64,000 nt of DNA from Gnetum montanum. Its lineage: Eukaryota; Streptophyta; Gnetopsida; Gnetales; Gnetaceae. The notes beneath the pieces were generated by a model that worked only from the letters and a program-made list of their open reading frames with translations, searched no databases and was not told the DNA's origin. Below are positions 11,441-21,545 of the stretch, in pieces. The position numbers were made by a program, and so were the translations under genes. Each line of letters begins with the position of its first letter. Within the stretch, counting starts at the first letter, position 1. The stretch lies in contig MNCI01027068.1 in the NCBI GenBank assembly GCA_015680685.1, positions 1 through 64,000 of the forward strand, read 5' to 3'.

Positions 11441-12090
11441 GGATAGCCATGTTCAATCTTTCAGATCTCCCTCTACCAACTTAGTCATGGGGGAGATGAC
11501 CACCCATACTAACACTTTATGTAGCTCCTTAGTCTTTTAACTTTTTTGTTTTACATATTTTTGTTTTCCGGGTTATTGATCTTTTCTAAGTTTTTGTTTT
11601 ACACCATCATTAATATATTTGATATTTATTGCATACTCTTTTACTTTCTTTTATATTTTCTTGTGTTTGATGTGTCTCTCTACTCTTTCTGTTAATAAGG
11701 TGTCAAGTATAATAGTAATGTGCTACTCGATAGTGGTATGTTTCATTTATAATTTGATTGTTGATGTCTAGTTTCTAACTTTGAATGTTGTTACTAACAA
11801 TTGGGACATTGTTTCTTTTCATGTAATAGGTAGTGAGCCCACATCATTTACCCATCCACATACTCTATGGTTTTCCTTGTGTTGGGAATGTGCATTCTCT
11901 TTTTTATTAATGCAACTTTAATAACTTGGTGACTTGTGTAGTTTCCAAAATTGGGAAGAAATCAAAGGATTGGATAGGGTGTGGCTTCAAAGGGATGCAG
12001 TATTCTTTGTACTTTTCTATTTTCCTATGTGGTGTGTTCTTGTGAGCTTCTCACCATTATGTGTCATTCCACAACAGGAAATCAAATAAG

Positions 12091-12152
12091 TCCTTGCATG
12101 GTGTGGTCCTCATTGAAGAAAAAAAAGATGATGATTCAAAGCATATTCCTTG
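12091..12152 (+). repeat. Element 1 hairpin repeat, copy a
   Basis: Left arm GGTGTGG-TCCTCAT, A-rich loop, right arm ATGATGA-TTCAAAG. The inner stem pairs at 6 of 7 positions; the T-to-C change at stem position 2 is met by A-to-G in the right arm. The outer arm is decayed. Confidence 0.7.
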
Positions 12153-12178
12153 GAAAAAATAAATGAAAAAACACATGG

Positions 12179-12241
12179 GTCTTTGCATGGTGTGGTTCCC
12201 ATTCAAAAAAAAAACATGGGAATTCATAGCACACCCATTAG
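12179..12241 (+). repeat. Element 1 hairpin repeat, copy b
   Basis: Left arm GGTGTGG-TTCCCAT, A10 loop, right arm ATGGGAA-TTCATAG-CACACC. The inner stem is perfect at 7 of 7 with a compensated change at stem position 4, and the outer GGTGTG/CACACC stem is intact. Confidence 0.8.
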
Positions 12242-13458
12242 ACCAAATAAAAGGGCTACAAGAACCGGTTATGGGACTTTTCTTGTCTCCTTAACTAAGG
12301 CCCTTTCTAACTTCCTACTTTCTCTCCAATTTGGAATGGTGGTTGTTTTGTGGGAGCATTCTTGTGTCTCAGGGGATGGACTAGTCTTAGAATGTCGATG
12401 TGAAGTCACTGAAAGTGGTTGGTTTTGGTCTCGACTAAGGATGGATCCTACCAAGTCATTTAATCACAAACTCCACAAGGGACTTCATGTGACCATAATT
12501 AGGAACTCCATTCCATTCTCTTTGTCATCCATCTATGCTTTTCATGCCTCACCTCACTATTGGTTTTATGTTTTGATTCAATGTTCTGGTGTGATGTGTC
12601 GGGTTTCTTAGTCATTTACTTTTAGGTTGTTTGTACTTAAATTTTCATAACCATTAATCATCCATGGAGCCCACGGACTCCTTGTTTTGAAGTTATGCAA
12701 GGGCATAAAAGGCTTGTGCCTACTTTGGGGAGGACCTACTTGCATATCTTTTGGTTTGGTTAAGTTAAGTTCTTTACCCTTAGACATTGTTACAATAAAA
12801 TTCTTTTTATTTACCCCATCCATGCCATCCAATTGTATGCATCTTTAGAACTATTTTTAGTGAAATTCTTCTTTTTATTATTATGAATTTTTATACCATC
12901 TTTCCAATATTCCTTGTGTTAAGCTTTTTCTAAATTTTATGGACCACTTCTCTTACTTAACCCATTCGTAAGTATTTTTACTAACACTATCAAGCAACCA
13001 ATCTATCACAATCACAACTCAACTAGATAAAATCACTAACAAGACAAGGTATTCAACCATTATCTGTTACACTTTATATACTAATCCTTGATTTTATTGT
13101 GATTGCAGTGGGGAGCATGGACTGGAAGCAGGACTTTCTTCACCAAGGAGGATGCAACAATATCACTCACAGGAGATTGTTCAAGACTACTGGATCTTTT
13201 CTACCTCTCCCTCATTCTTTTGTTGTCAAGAGGGGTTGGATGTCCATTGGATCCAAGGGTGTTCTTTCCTATTTTCATGAACACCCAATTTTGTACACAA
13301 TTGTAACGTTGTATGCTTGGGCACTTTTGTATTTGTTTGTTCTCTCTATGTCACTTTGCATGTTAGTCAAATAGTCCACACCTCCTAATATATTTTGTAA
13401 AGGAATTATTCTTCTTCTTCTATACTTGAGGATGAGTTTTCATTCAGTCATCAGGGTA

Positions 13459-14315
13459 TGATAAATCGTGTTTTCATACACTTCAATATCAGAGTAGCCG
13501 TGATATCAGGTATGCGATATTGGGGCCCAAGATGTGATATCGTACATTTGATATCGTAGGGTTACTTCCAAGTCTATAAATATAGCCCCCAGGTGTACAG
13601 TTGAGAGTAGGTTTTGGTAGTTAAGTAGCAAAACTCTTGTAGTTTGTCCATTTGAGAGTTAAAATATTTTCCAAGTGCCTGTAGTAGGAGGTCTAAGTGT
13701 GATTTGATCTTTATTCAAGCATTGATGTACCTGAACACACCATTGTGTTGGAAATAATGACAAACTCTTTGATTCACCTTGCAGCACTTGAGACTTTCTT
13801 TCTTATGCATTTACATATATTTTGATTTCATTCATTTTACATTAATGTTATTCATTTGGTAATTAATTTTGATTCATTAAGAAACTGATTAAAATACACA
13901 AGCATGACCCCTTCAAACATACATGTGAACACTTGGTAGCTCAAAAATGGTTAGCATTTGAAAACCTAGTAGTGTTTACAAAAAGTTCAAGATGTATCCA
14001 GGAAGTGGGAATGGTTACTTGTGTTAGGCTAGATTAGGTCATAGTTTTCCTAGCACTTAATCACTCTCACTTTTATTCTTGTTCTAGGTGAGTAAATTGA
14101 TAAAACACAAAATAATAAGAAATCTTATGCCTCAATCACACTTAACCATACAATTACATTCCACAGGTGGGACTAGGAAGACAACGAACAAACAACACAC
14201 ATGCACCGTTTAGCTCTAGCGTAGTTGATAATTAAAGTTTGCAGAATTTGAACAAATTGCATGTGAACGCTTGTGATTTGTATGATTGGGCATATGGGTA
14301 CCTTGCCACTCATCA
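13459..14315 (+). repeat. Element 1 3' LTR
   Basis: 857 bp, starting TGATAAATCGTG and ending GCCACTCATCA. Three GATATC palindromes with degenerate partners lie in U3 and the TATA box is kept. Compared with 4298-5152 most differences are transitions. Confidence 0.9.
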
Positions 14316-14324
14316 GATAGTCAA

Positions 14325-16644
14325 AGATATGATGAAGTTTCAAATAGAGCTCAGAGGTGAAGGCTTTTGTAGCTTTGATGATCCCTTGTCTCATCCCAGC
14401 ACTGGTTGAGGTTGAGGTTGGCCTGATACTACCACTACTTCTACTGGAAGTTTGAAAGCATCTAGAAATTCTTTCATCTTTTCTTCTTTGGTTCATGGAT
14501 CATACATGGTGCACATCACTTCATCGATGTGGGCTAGTGCAGGAATATCCCATGGGCATGACATTGAAAGAAAGAGTTCTTTTATGTTGACAAACCAAGT
14601 TACAAAGATTTTATGTTCTATGTTAAATGTTTTTACAAGGTTCTGCAACTCTTAGTAGTCGTTCATCCTTCTAGCCAGGTTCTTAGTAATAGGTCATTGA
14701 TCAATGAATCTGCTTCTCAGAACTTCAAGCTCTATGTTGGCTATCTACAAGTTCTATTTTATCTCTTTATGGAGCTTGAATTCTACTTCATAGAGAAGGT
14801 AGAAACTAGGCATCTACTTTTTCAACTTATTCCTTGGTCTTCCTACTATCAACATCACCAAGTTTGCATAATCAGGTGGGTTTTAGGCTTATCAAATGCA
14901 TTTAGTTCATAAACGATGAGCTACCATACATCACCTATTTACTGGAGTTGTTGGAGTATCTTGTTCATTTTTTCATTTACCAACTAAATTTCCTTTTCAT
15001 TACCTTCCTTGAGGAGCCCAACTTAGTCGATGTAGTGATTTTTTACAAGTTTGAACTTTAGGACTTCATTTTTCTAGGTGGCTACCTCGATTGTAATCTT
15101 TTGGCGAAGGACACAAACTACCTCCATTGAGAGTTTACAATTCTCTACTATCAAGCTTCTTAGATCTAGGTTCATCTTGGTGAGTTGCCCTTGCTATTGG
15201 CATATCAATTTGATCAATTTATCCTTTCATTTCTTAGTGTTGTATTGGTGGTAATTATCCTTTATGAGGACTAAGTTCTTCTTCCAAACCTACTACAAGT
15301 CATTGCCATTATTGAAAGCCATAACTTCTAACAAGGGTGCATTAAAGATTTGGCCTTCTTTGCATTCTCAACCTCCTAAAATTTTATTGATTTTTTTTGA
15401 AAGCTTTATCCTTGCTAAGCTCAGGTTTGAGAATTGTAGGATTGGAGAGACAAACATGCAACTTAGTAACTTCAGTAGCTAATGGCCAATTGGCTACAAT
15501 GGTATTCTCTAGTTGCACATTGGCAATAAGAATTTTGTCCCTTGTCTCAAGCAACTATGACTAATTTGTAATGATCTCATTTGAGAGTTCAAAGATCTCC
15601 AGAAGTAGTTGCCTAGTTCCAACTAGTCTTTCCAACACTTCCTCATGTTGGATAGTGCTCATCTGACTACTTCCTACTCATGTGAATGCACAGATGTCTG
15701 CCATTGCGACAATGTCAGGTATTGATGTTGTAAGAGCATTCAAGGCTTCAACAACCTTGCTAGCCATCACCTTTGTCATTGTTTCCTATTAATTATGCTG
15801 CATTACTAAGATGGTTTCCCCCTAACCTTCTTTTAACATTACTGAGAAGGTTATGGCATTTTTTGATATTTTAGGAAATATTTGTTTATGGATGGATATT
15901 CTGACCTCTTGAGCACTTGAATTGGGCCTTATGAACATCTTATTCCTCTAAGCTAAGAACAATAAGAAAGTCTCATTATCTAGCCACCTAATGATTCTTG
16001 TGACCTTGTTTAAGTGGCTCATGGCTAGATGGTAGACTGATGGTTCTCCACCAATTGCAAAACTCTATTGTTGTTGCAACTACTACTTTTGAAGCTTTCT
16101 AAGTATTTTCGCAGTTGTATGCACCTTTGGTGTACATTCTATTGCTATAGGTGGTAGTGGTGGTTTCTTCTCTTTCTTTAGCTTAGTTGGTGCTTTATCT
16201 TTCATCATTTCCTACTAGGATGTGATAGGATCATGGTAGATCATATTATTTGAACAGCAAGCTATGCCTACCCTTTTACATAATTTGTGGATTAGGCATA
16301 AAATGGGGAGTGTATTCCTTTTCTTTTCATTTTCCTTGAAACATGTTTTTATTTTTTGGAAAATGAGCTAGGGAAGGTTGACCAAGACTTCCTTGGTTAG
16401 AGTAACTTCTAAACTAGGCCTTGGCTATGACCTCATCCTACCTAGATTGGCCTTTTTCAATAGCCAGAATTTGGCAAATAGATTCCAATTCAAGCCCCTT
16501 ACAAAGGGGTCTAGTGGCATGGGTTGCATCTAGTGCATGTTCTTGGGGCTGTTGTGATTGTAGTTGATGGCCCATTCCTTCTCTTGGTCACTTGTCCTTG
16601 GGCTATGAAGGCCCTCCCACTTGTAGTGCGTATTTCGCTACCAT
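14325..16644 (-). pseudogene. Element M ORF-X: post-pol reading frame of unknown function
   Basis: On the minus strand an ATG at 16644-16642 opens a decayed frame that aligns by eye with element 3's ORF-X at 47305-49730. Shared parts are GGPS.PKDK / GEGPSQPRDK near the start, THATRPLCKGLELESI / SHATSLLCEGPDVESI, and QMSTIQHEEVLERLVGT / RIDVAQHEELLERLVGT (about 15640-15680). The coil-like tail ends near 14330. No signal peptide or membrane segment is visible, so I do not call it env. It lies between integrase and the polypurine tract, behind a U3-like promoter. Many stops and frameshifts. Confidence 0.65.
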
Positions 16645-17483
16645 TTGTGATCATAAACATAACTGATGATCAACTTCTTTAGTTCATAACCTTTCTTATT
16701 TAAATATCTTTCTTGTTAGATTAGGTTATGTTTAATTATTGGGTGTTAATAGTTGAGGTTTCAGTACTTATTTGTGATGTTGACAAGCTAGATTATTTTA
16801 ATATTATTTTATTTGTTAGCTATTAGAATTTGTGTGATGGTCTTAACCATTCATGGTAGTTGATTTTAATATTATTTTAATAGGTTGACCATGAGAAGCT
16901 AGAGAAATTTTAAAAAATTTTCTATGAGAAACCAAAGCTTTTTTTCCCGCACAACATAGAGCTTACCTCTGGTAGCATGAGGATCAAAAAATAGGTGCAA
17001 ATAGGTTAATGGTTTGAGATTTAAGGTGCTTGGAAGGTTTTTGGGCTTAGAAAAATAACAAAAACTCCTCTTTCTTCTTTGGAAAATGATGCAAACTGGC
17101 TAAGTATCATGTGTATTTATACTATTTCTGTGACAGTTGATGGGGCTACATTGACTCATCCCACTATGTCGATGGGGATGCATCAATGCTATTATTTGTA
17201 GTAATTTTGCACATAAGGAAAAAAGGAATTTTTGATAAGTTCTAGGACAAAACAAGAGCCGAATGGAGGCCAAAAAGATGTAGAATGATGATAGCAACAT
17301 AGAAGAGGGTTATATATGCTTTATAAAAGGGATTCAAACACATTTGGATGAATTTAAAATGCCAAAATTAAGCAAATCTAAATGCTCAAATGTAATTTGA
17401 TAGGATTGATTGCATAAATGATAAATGAATAGGAATTTTAATTTAAGGGAGACGAAAGGAAATGCAAGTAGGTCCTTCCCAAA
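16645..17483 (-). promoter_or_regulatory. Element M internal U3-like promoter and leader before ORF-X
   Basis: On the minus strand a TATA box (GTATAAATACAC, 17111-17122) lies about 470 bp upstream of the ORF-X ATG. Just upstream, 17136-17154 reads TCAATGTAGCCCCATCAAC, matching M's own LTR at 32743-32761 with three transitions, and 17164-17178 matches the LTR's TGTCGATAGGG block. The box GGACCTACTTGCAT lies at 17462-17484. The splice-acceptor-like sequence seen in element 3 reads GATCACAAATGG here, with its AG lost. Promoter activity is inference. Confidence 0.55.
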
Positions 17484-17488
17484 GTAAG

Positions 17489-18330
17489 TGATGAGACATG
17501 ATATCACGTTGTCTCTTGTGATATCGCGTACGTGATATTACGGTCCATCGCCATATCTATAAATAAGAGGCGGCACTCCCCTTATTTCCCATCCTAGGCT
17601 AGAAGTAGGGAAACTCTGGCAGATTGATCACTCTAGAGATAGAATATTTTCCATGTGCCTGCAGCAGGAGTCCCCAAGTGAACGGATCTTTATTCGAGCA
17701 ACATTGTACCTAAACGCAAGTTGTGTACGGAAATAAAGACGAGCTTTGTGGATAAACCTTGTAGTGCATGGAATAGGATTTATTACTTGTTATTTATTAC
17801 CTATTATTTCTTACCTGTTATTTATTACCCTACAGTAGCGCGGCATGAGTACGACTTGATTACGAGCATCTAAGGATGTGTACATCTAGTCAAGGAATGG
17901 ATGTTCATTACGCTTAGGCTAGTTAAGTGCCTCAGTACGACCACTTTGAGCACATGCGTTAGCATGGTGATACCAGTAACGATTAGTGTTTGGTAGCCGC
18001 GGTTGCATAGTTTAGGGTGTGTATGGTATGTGGGAATGGATGTTGACACTAGTTAATTTAGACTTAGTCATTAGTTAGAGTTAGTTAGTTTCTCAACTCT
18101 TCACCCTTTAGCATTGAAGACATAAAACATAAAAAGATATAAAAATCATATACCTCAGACTTACTTAATCATACACCTTGACAAACACAAGTAAGTCTGG
18201 AAAGAAAATGAATGATTAACCCCAAGTGTTCCATGGGGCATGTAGGCACTTAGTCTATGGAGTTCGATCGGATCGCGCATGCTACCCTCGTTTCGTATGG
18301 TTGAGTGTAGGGGTACCTCGCCACTCATCA
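17489..18330 (+). repeat. Element 2 5' LTR
   Basis: 842 bp, TGATGAGACATG to CCACTCATCA. U3 has a GATATC dyad array (GATATCGCGTACGTGATATT at about 17520) and a TATA box (CTATAAATAAGAGG, about 17556). The first 30 or so bases align poorly with the 3' LTR while the rest is close. Confidence 0.9.
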
Positions 18331-18350
18331 TTAGCACCGTTGCTGGGGAC
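18331..18350 (+). other. Element 2 primer binding site (tRNA-Asp type)
   Basis: TTAGCACCGTTGCTGGGGAC follows the LTR directly; it differs from the tRNA-Asp complement mainly by C/T and G/A changes. Confidence 0.8.
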
Positions 18351-18471
18351 TAAGTGTTTGTGCACCGAATAGAACACAAAGGATATCACTCACATCATTG
18401 GGAGCTTAAACGAACCTTTGGGTTAATCAAGATAAAAATTTTATAACAGTAAAATTAGCACACCGATAACA

Positions 18472-20300
18472 ATGTCTTCTTCTCATAAGAGTAACTCACC
18501 ACCTAAGGACCACACACGAGACAGTCGGCAACATAAAACACATAGCCGAAATCAGCCAAGTCCTAAACAATACAAGATAGTTTATACTCTTTCCGATGAG
18601 TATATTCCAAACTTTACCTTTATCCTCCATCAAGATGAACAGCTGTGATGGAGAGATTTGCAAGGTAACATCATGTTACCCCCAGATCGATTAGTCTCTC
18701 GCATGCTTTTCCGTGCCTTGGAACAGATAGGCATGACTAAATTATATGCTAAATACATTGTGGAAGACTTTGATATGAGGGATTATCATCCCATAGAAGC
18801 ACAACGTATGAGGGACTCAAGGCAGGAGAGTCAACATACACTCTTGAAGGGCAAAGGTCTGCACATCCTTAGCGAAATAGGAGATGTGGAACCCCTTATA
18901 ATGGGTTCTTTAGCAAACGATGTTCCCCCTTCTAATGATGATGAGGAGGTTGGGTATCAGAACCTACGATCAACGATACATAACCATGGTTCTGATGCCC
19001 GTGAAAACCAACTGTTCACAGAGGGAACAACCACTCATGCTAAGGAAGGGCACTCAGATCATCACCACGATCGGGCCCGTAGCAGCCAAAGAGAAGGCAA
19101 GAAACATTGTCATGGCGATGCTTCCCCTTCTTCTTTTCCTTCTTCACATCACTCACCCTCTCCTTCCACATCTGGGTGCAGCCATCATGAACACAACGGA
19201 GTGGATAAAGGTAGATAAAACGAGAGATCTCAACGGGAAAGTCAAGAGAGAGGACAAGGGTAAGGACGTAGGGAGAGTAGGGAACAACGTAGACATCACA
19301 GGCGTCATGAAAGAGATGACCATGATGAGCCCCTACTCACAACCCGAAGTATGCTTGACATAACGAAGGCAGTTAGGATTCCCACAAGGCATTTAAAAGA
19401 TAGTAAGATCAAACGTTTAGAGATGAACAATATCCCATGATTTGAAGGAGGATACAATGCAGATCTGTAAAATCATTTATAGGCATTTCACAATGCCTGT
19501 GCCTTGCAGAATATAGAAAATGAGTGGAAAAAACTTAAGTTGTTCCCAAGGACACTCACCAAAGAAGCAGAGAGTTGGTATTGGTCCTTAGAACCGGAAA
19601 CCATCAAGAGGTGGAGTACGATGCTAGAACTGTTCAACGATAAGTATTAGATGTACTCCAAAGTGTCCAATTTGCGTAAGCAGATCCAAGGCTAGAAGCA
19701 AGGTACTCATGAACCCTTGGATGCTGCCATGGCCCGCTACTACACATTGTTACATTGTTACCTGAGCCATGGGTACGCTTAGCGGGATCAACTTCACCAC
19801 ATTGTGGATGGGCTAAGGCATGAAACAAGAAGAACCCTTGGGACTTATGCCCAAGGGAGACTATCACAACTTAGAGCCCATGAAGTACATCGCTTGTTGG
19901 AGCAAGTAGCAAAAGAAGAAGGTGATCTACGAAAAAGGGAAAGTGTGGAAGAATACAATCGTGACCCCTCTCTTCAAAAGAAGGGAGTGAAATTCTGTGA
20001 TGAAGAGGATGAGTCACCAATCGAAGAGTTGGTGAACAGAAAGACCTTGCCACTTCAAAAGCTCACAATAGAAATAGCAGCTAAGGTAGACGATGTATGG
20101 AGTTCCTTAGACTCTAAAATTGAAACTGTCTTAAAAATTATAGAAGAGTCTAAGGTAGAACAAAGTAGTGACAAAGGTAAGACAAAGTGAAGAGATTTAG
20201 GCCCTGCACATAACAAGGGTAAGGGGAAAATCACTAACTTTGATGGGGTTGTGGAATCAGACANCCAAGGTAGTTCCAACAACCCTTAACGTATTATCCA
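18472..20300 (+). pseudogene. Element 2 gag, best preserved N-terminus of the family
   Basis: ATG at 18472 opens MSSSHKSNSPPKDH and runs with one stop (TGA at 18646-18648, where a CGA Arg is expected in LRW) to 19218. After a frameshift come the Retrotrans_gag region (ACALQNIENEWKKLKLFP, EAESWYWSLEPETIKRW, about 19490-19620), then GLRHETRRTLGTYAQGRL and KRESVEEYNRDPSL (to about 19980) and a C-terminal KIEESKVEQ block. The zinc-knuckle coding part present in relatives is missing: about 150 bp is lost at an ambiguous base (N, 20264). A His/Ser-rich linker lies at about 19030-19200. Confidence 0.82.
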
Positions 20301-21545
20301 AGTGGAACTCCACCACAACCCATCGGACAGCATCAGTAGTGGCAATAACCACAGTAATGGGGGATGCCATCGCTGAAACATCAGTATCCTTACTAGAAGC
20401 CTGACCCTTATGGATATTTTTTGTAGTAGCCGATTTCTCCAAGTGACTCTATGAGTCACACAACTCTCCACTGTCACTACCAAGTTTGGGAGTACTTCAG
20501 AAGGACTCTTTCTCCTCCGAGAGACACTCCATACCCACATCATCCTCCAAATCCATCTGCACCTCTTCCACTAGTAGTAGTTTCCATAACACCTCCTACT
20601 CCAATAATGCAAGCGGAACTTCCTCCTCAACCACAACAACATCACGCTGCGAGAGCTGTAAATATTCAACCTGCTGTTGGTTCTGACAACTATAAAAAGA
20701 GAAGACCTTTCTTTAGAACCAAAAGCCCAGACAAACTCTCGCAACAACAATCGGTTGGGCCCATGTACACTCCTCCACCATCTAACACTTCGGAGCACCC
20801 TTCAGTCCAATAGAGCTTAATGCATATGGTTATGTTAACGCATACCGTAACTGACTGGATCAAGGTAGGCCACCTTCCTAGGAAACTAACTGACCCTGGG
20901 AGTCCCTTAATCTATTTACGAATTGCCTGAAATAAACCACATAGGGATCTTCTTGACTCAGGTTCCAGAGTTAACTTAATTTCACAAGAGCAACATTCAA
21001 CTAGAGCTGGTAGGCCAGTCCATCATCATTCCCTTGGAATTGGTGAAGGACATCATTACCACTATGTGTGGTTGGTCTTATCCAGTTGATTTCCTCGTGA
21101 TTGAAGTTAATAACAATGAAGGGGACTTCCTGATTATAATGGGAAGGGAATGGATGAGTACAGTAGACGCATGCCTTAGGATCCATAATCTTTCCTTGGA
21201 AATCTCTAAGATAAATATTTATGGAAAGATCGAGAAGAGGAAAGTTCCATGCATCACATACAGTGATTCATCGGGTGATGACATGGAGGAAATGCCTCCA
21301 TGTAACAGGTGTGCTCTTGAAACTTTAAAACAAATATGCCTATATGTAGCAGCCACACAACTAGTAGTAGGCACCCCATGGTTGACAGCTACTCGAAGGA
21401 GTAACCAAATATGCATGGAATGAACTGAGGAAACTCATGTTAACCATGAAGGCATAGACACATTGGAATATGAGCGTCACCAACTTCCATCCCTTAATCT
21501 AAGATTATCAATTGGGAGAAGTTGGACACTTCTATGAAATTCAAA
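20301..21545 (+). pseudogene. Element 2 Pro-rich spacer and aspartic protease, broken
   Basis: The Pro-rich spacer 20451-20816 includes HPPNPSAPLP and KKRRPFFRTKSP. The protease starts near 20824 (VMLTHTVTDWIKVGHLP, LIYLRIA) with the catalytic motif LLDSG kept (about 20950-20964). The second half, MELVKDIITTMCGWSYPVDF and GDFLIIMGREWMSTVDA, is open from 21034 to 21423. Sequence to about 21545 matches the protease-RT linker of element 1 and then stops at the pol deletion. Confidence 0.78.

Larger units (their letters stand above)
11441..13458 (+). other. Element 1 non-coding 3' region (hairpins, conserved boxes, polypurine tracts)
   Basis: About 2 kb between integrase and the 3' LTR with no ORF-X. 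It starts with a PPT-like AGTCATGGGGGAGATGA (11483-11499), followed by T-rich sequence, two hairpin repeats (12091-12241), the box GCTACAAGAACCGGTTATGGG (12256-12276), the box GGGGAGGACCTACTTGCAT (about 12727-12745), a splice-acceptor-like ATTGTGATTGCAG (about 13096-13109) and the decayed 3' PPT CAGTCATCAGGGTA next to the LTR (13445-13458). The same order is found in the other family members. Confidence 0.7.
4298..14315 (+). mobile_element. Element 1: full-length Athila/Tat-type Ty3/Gypsy retrotransposon nested in element M
   Basis: A 10,018-bp element flanked by a perfect 5-bp target duplication, GATAG at 4293-4297 and 14316-14320. LTRs are 4298-5152 and 13459-14315, starting TGATAAATCGTG. 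The interior has a tRNA-Asp-type primer site, gag, protease, RT, RNase H, integrase and a 2-kb non-coding 3' region without ORF-X. It lies in the opposite orientation to its host element. LTR divergence in U3 is roughly 13% over 150 bp by eye, nearly all transitions, so it is old but younger than M. Confidence 0.92.

Noticed and set aside
14325-16644. Calling ORF-X an envelope gene
   Set aside because: The position fits, but no signal peptide, transmembrane helix or cleavage site is visible in either copy.
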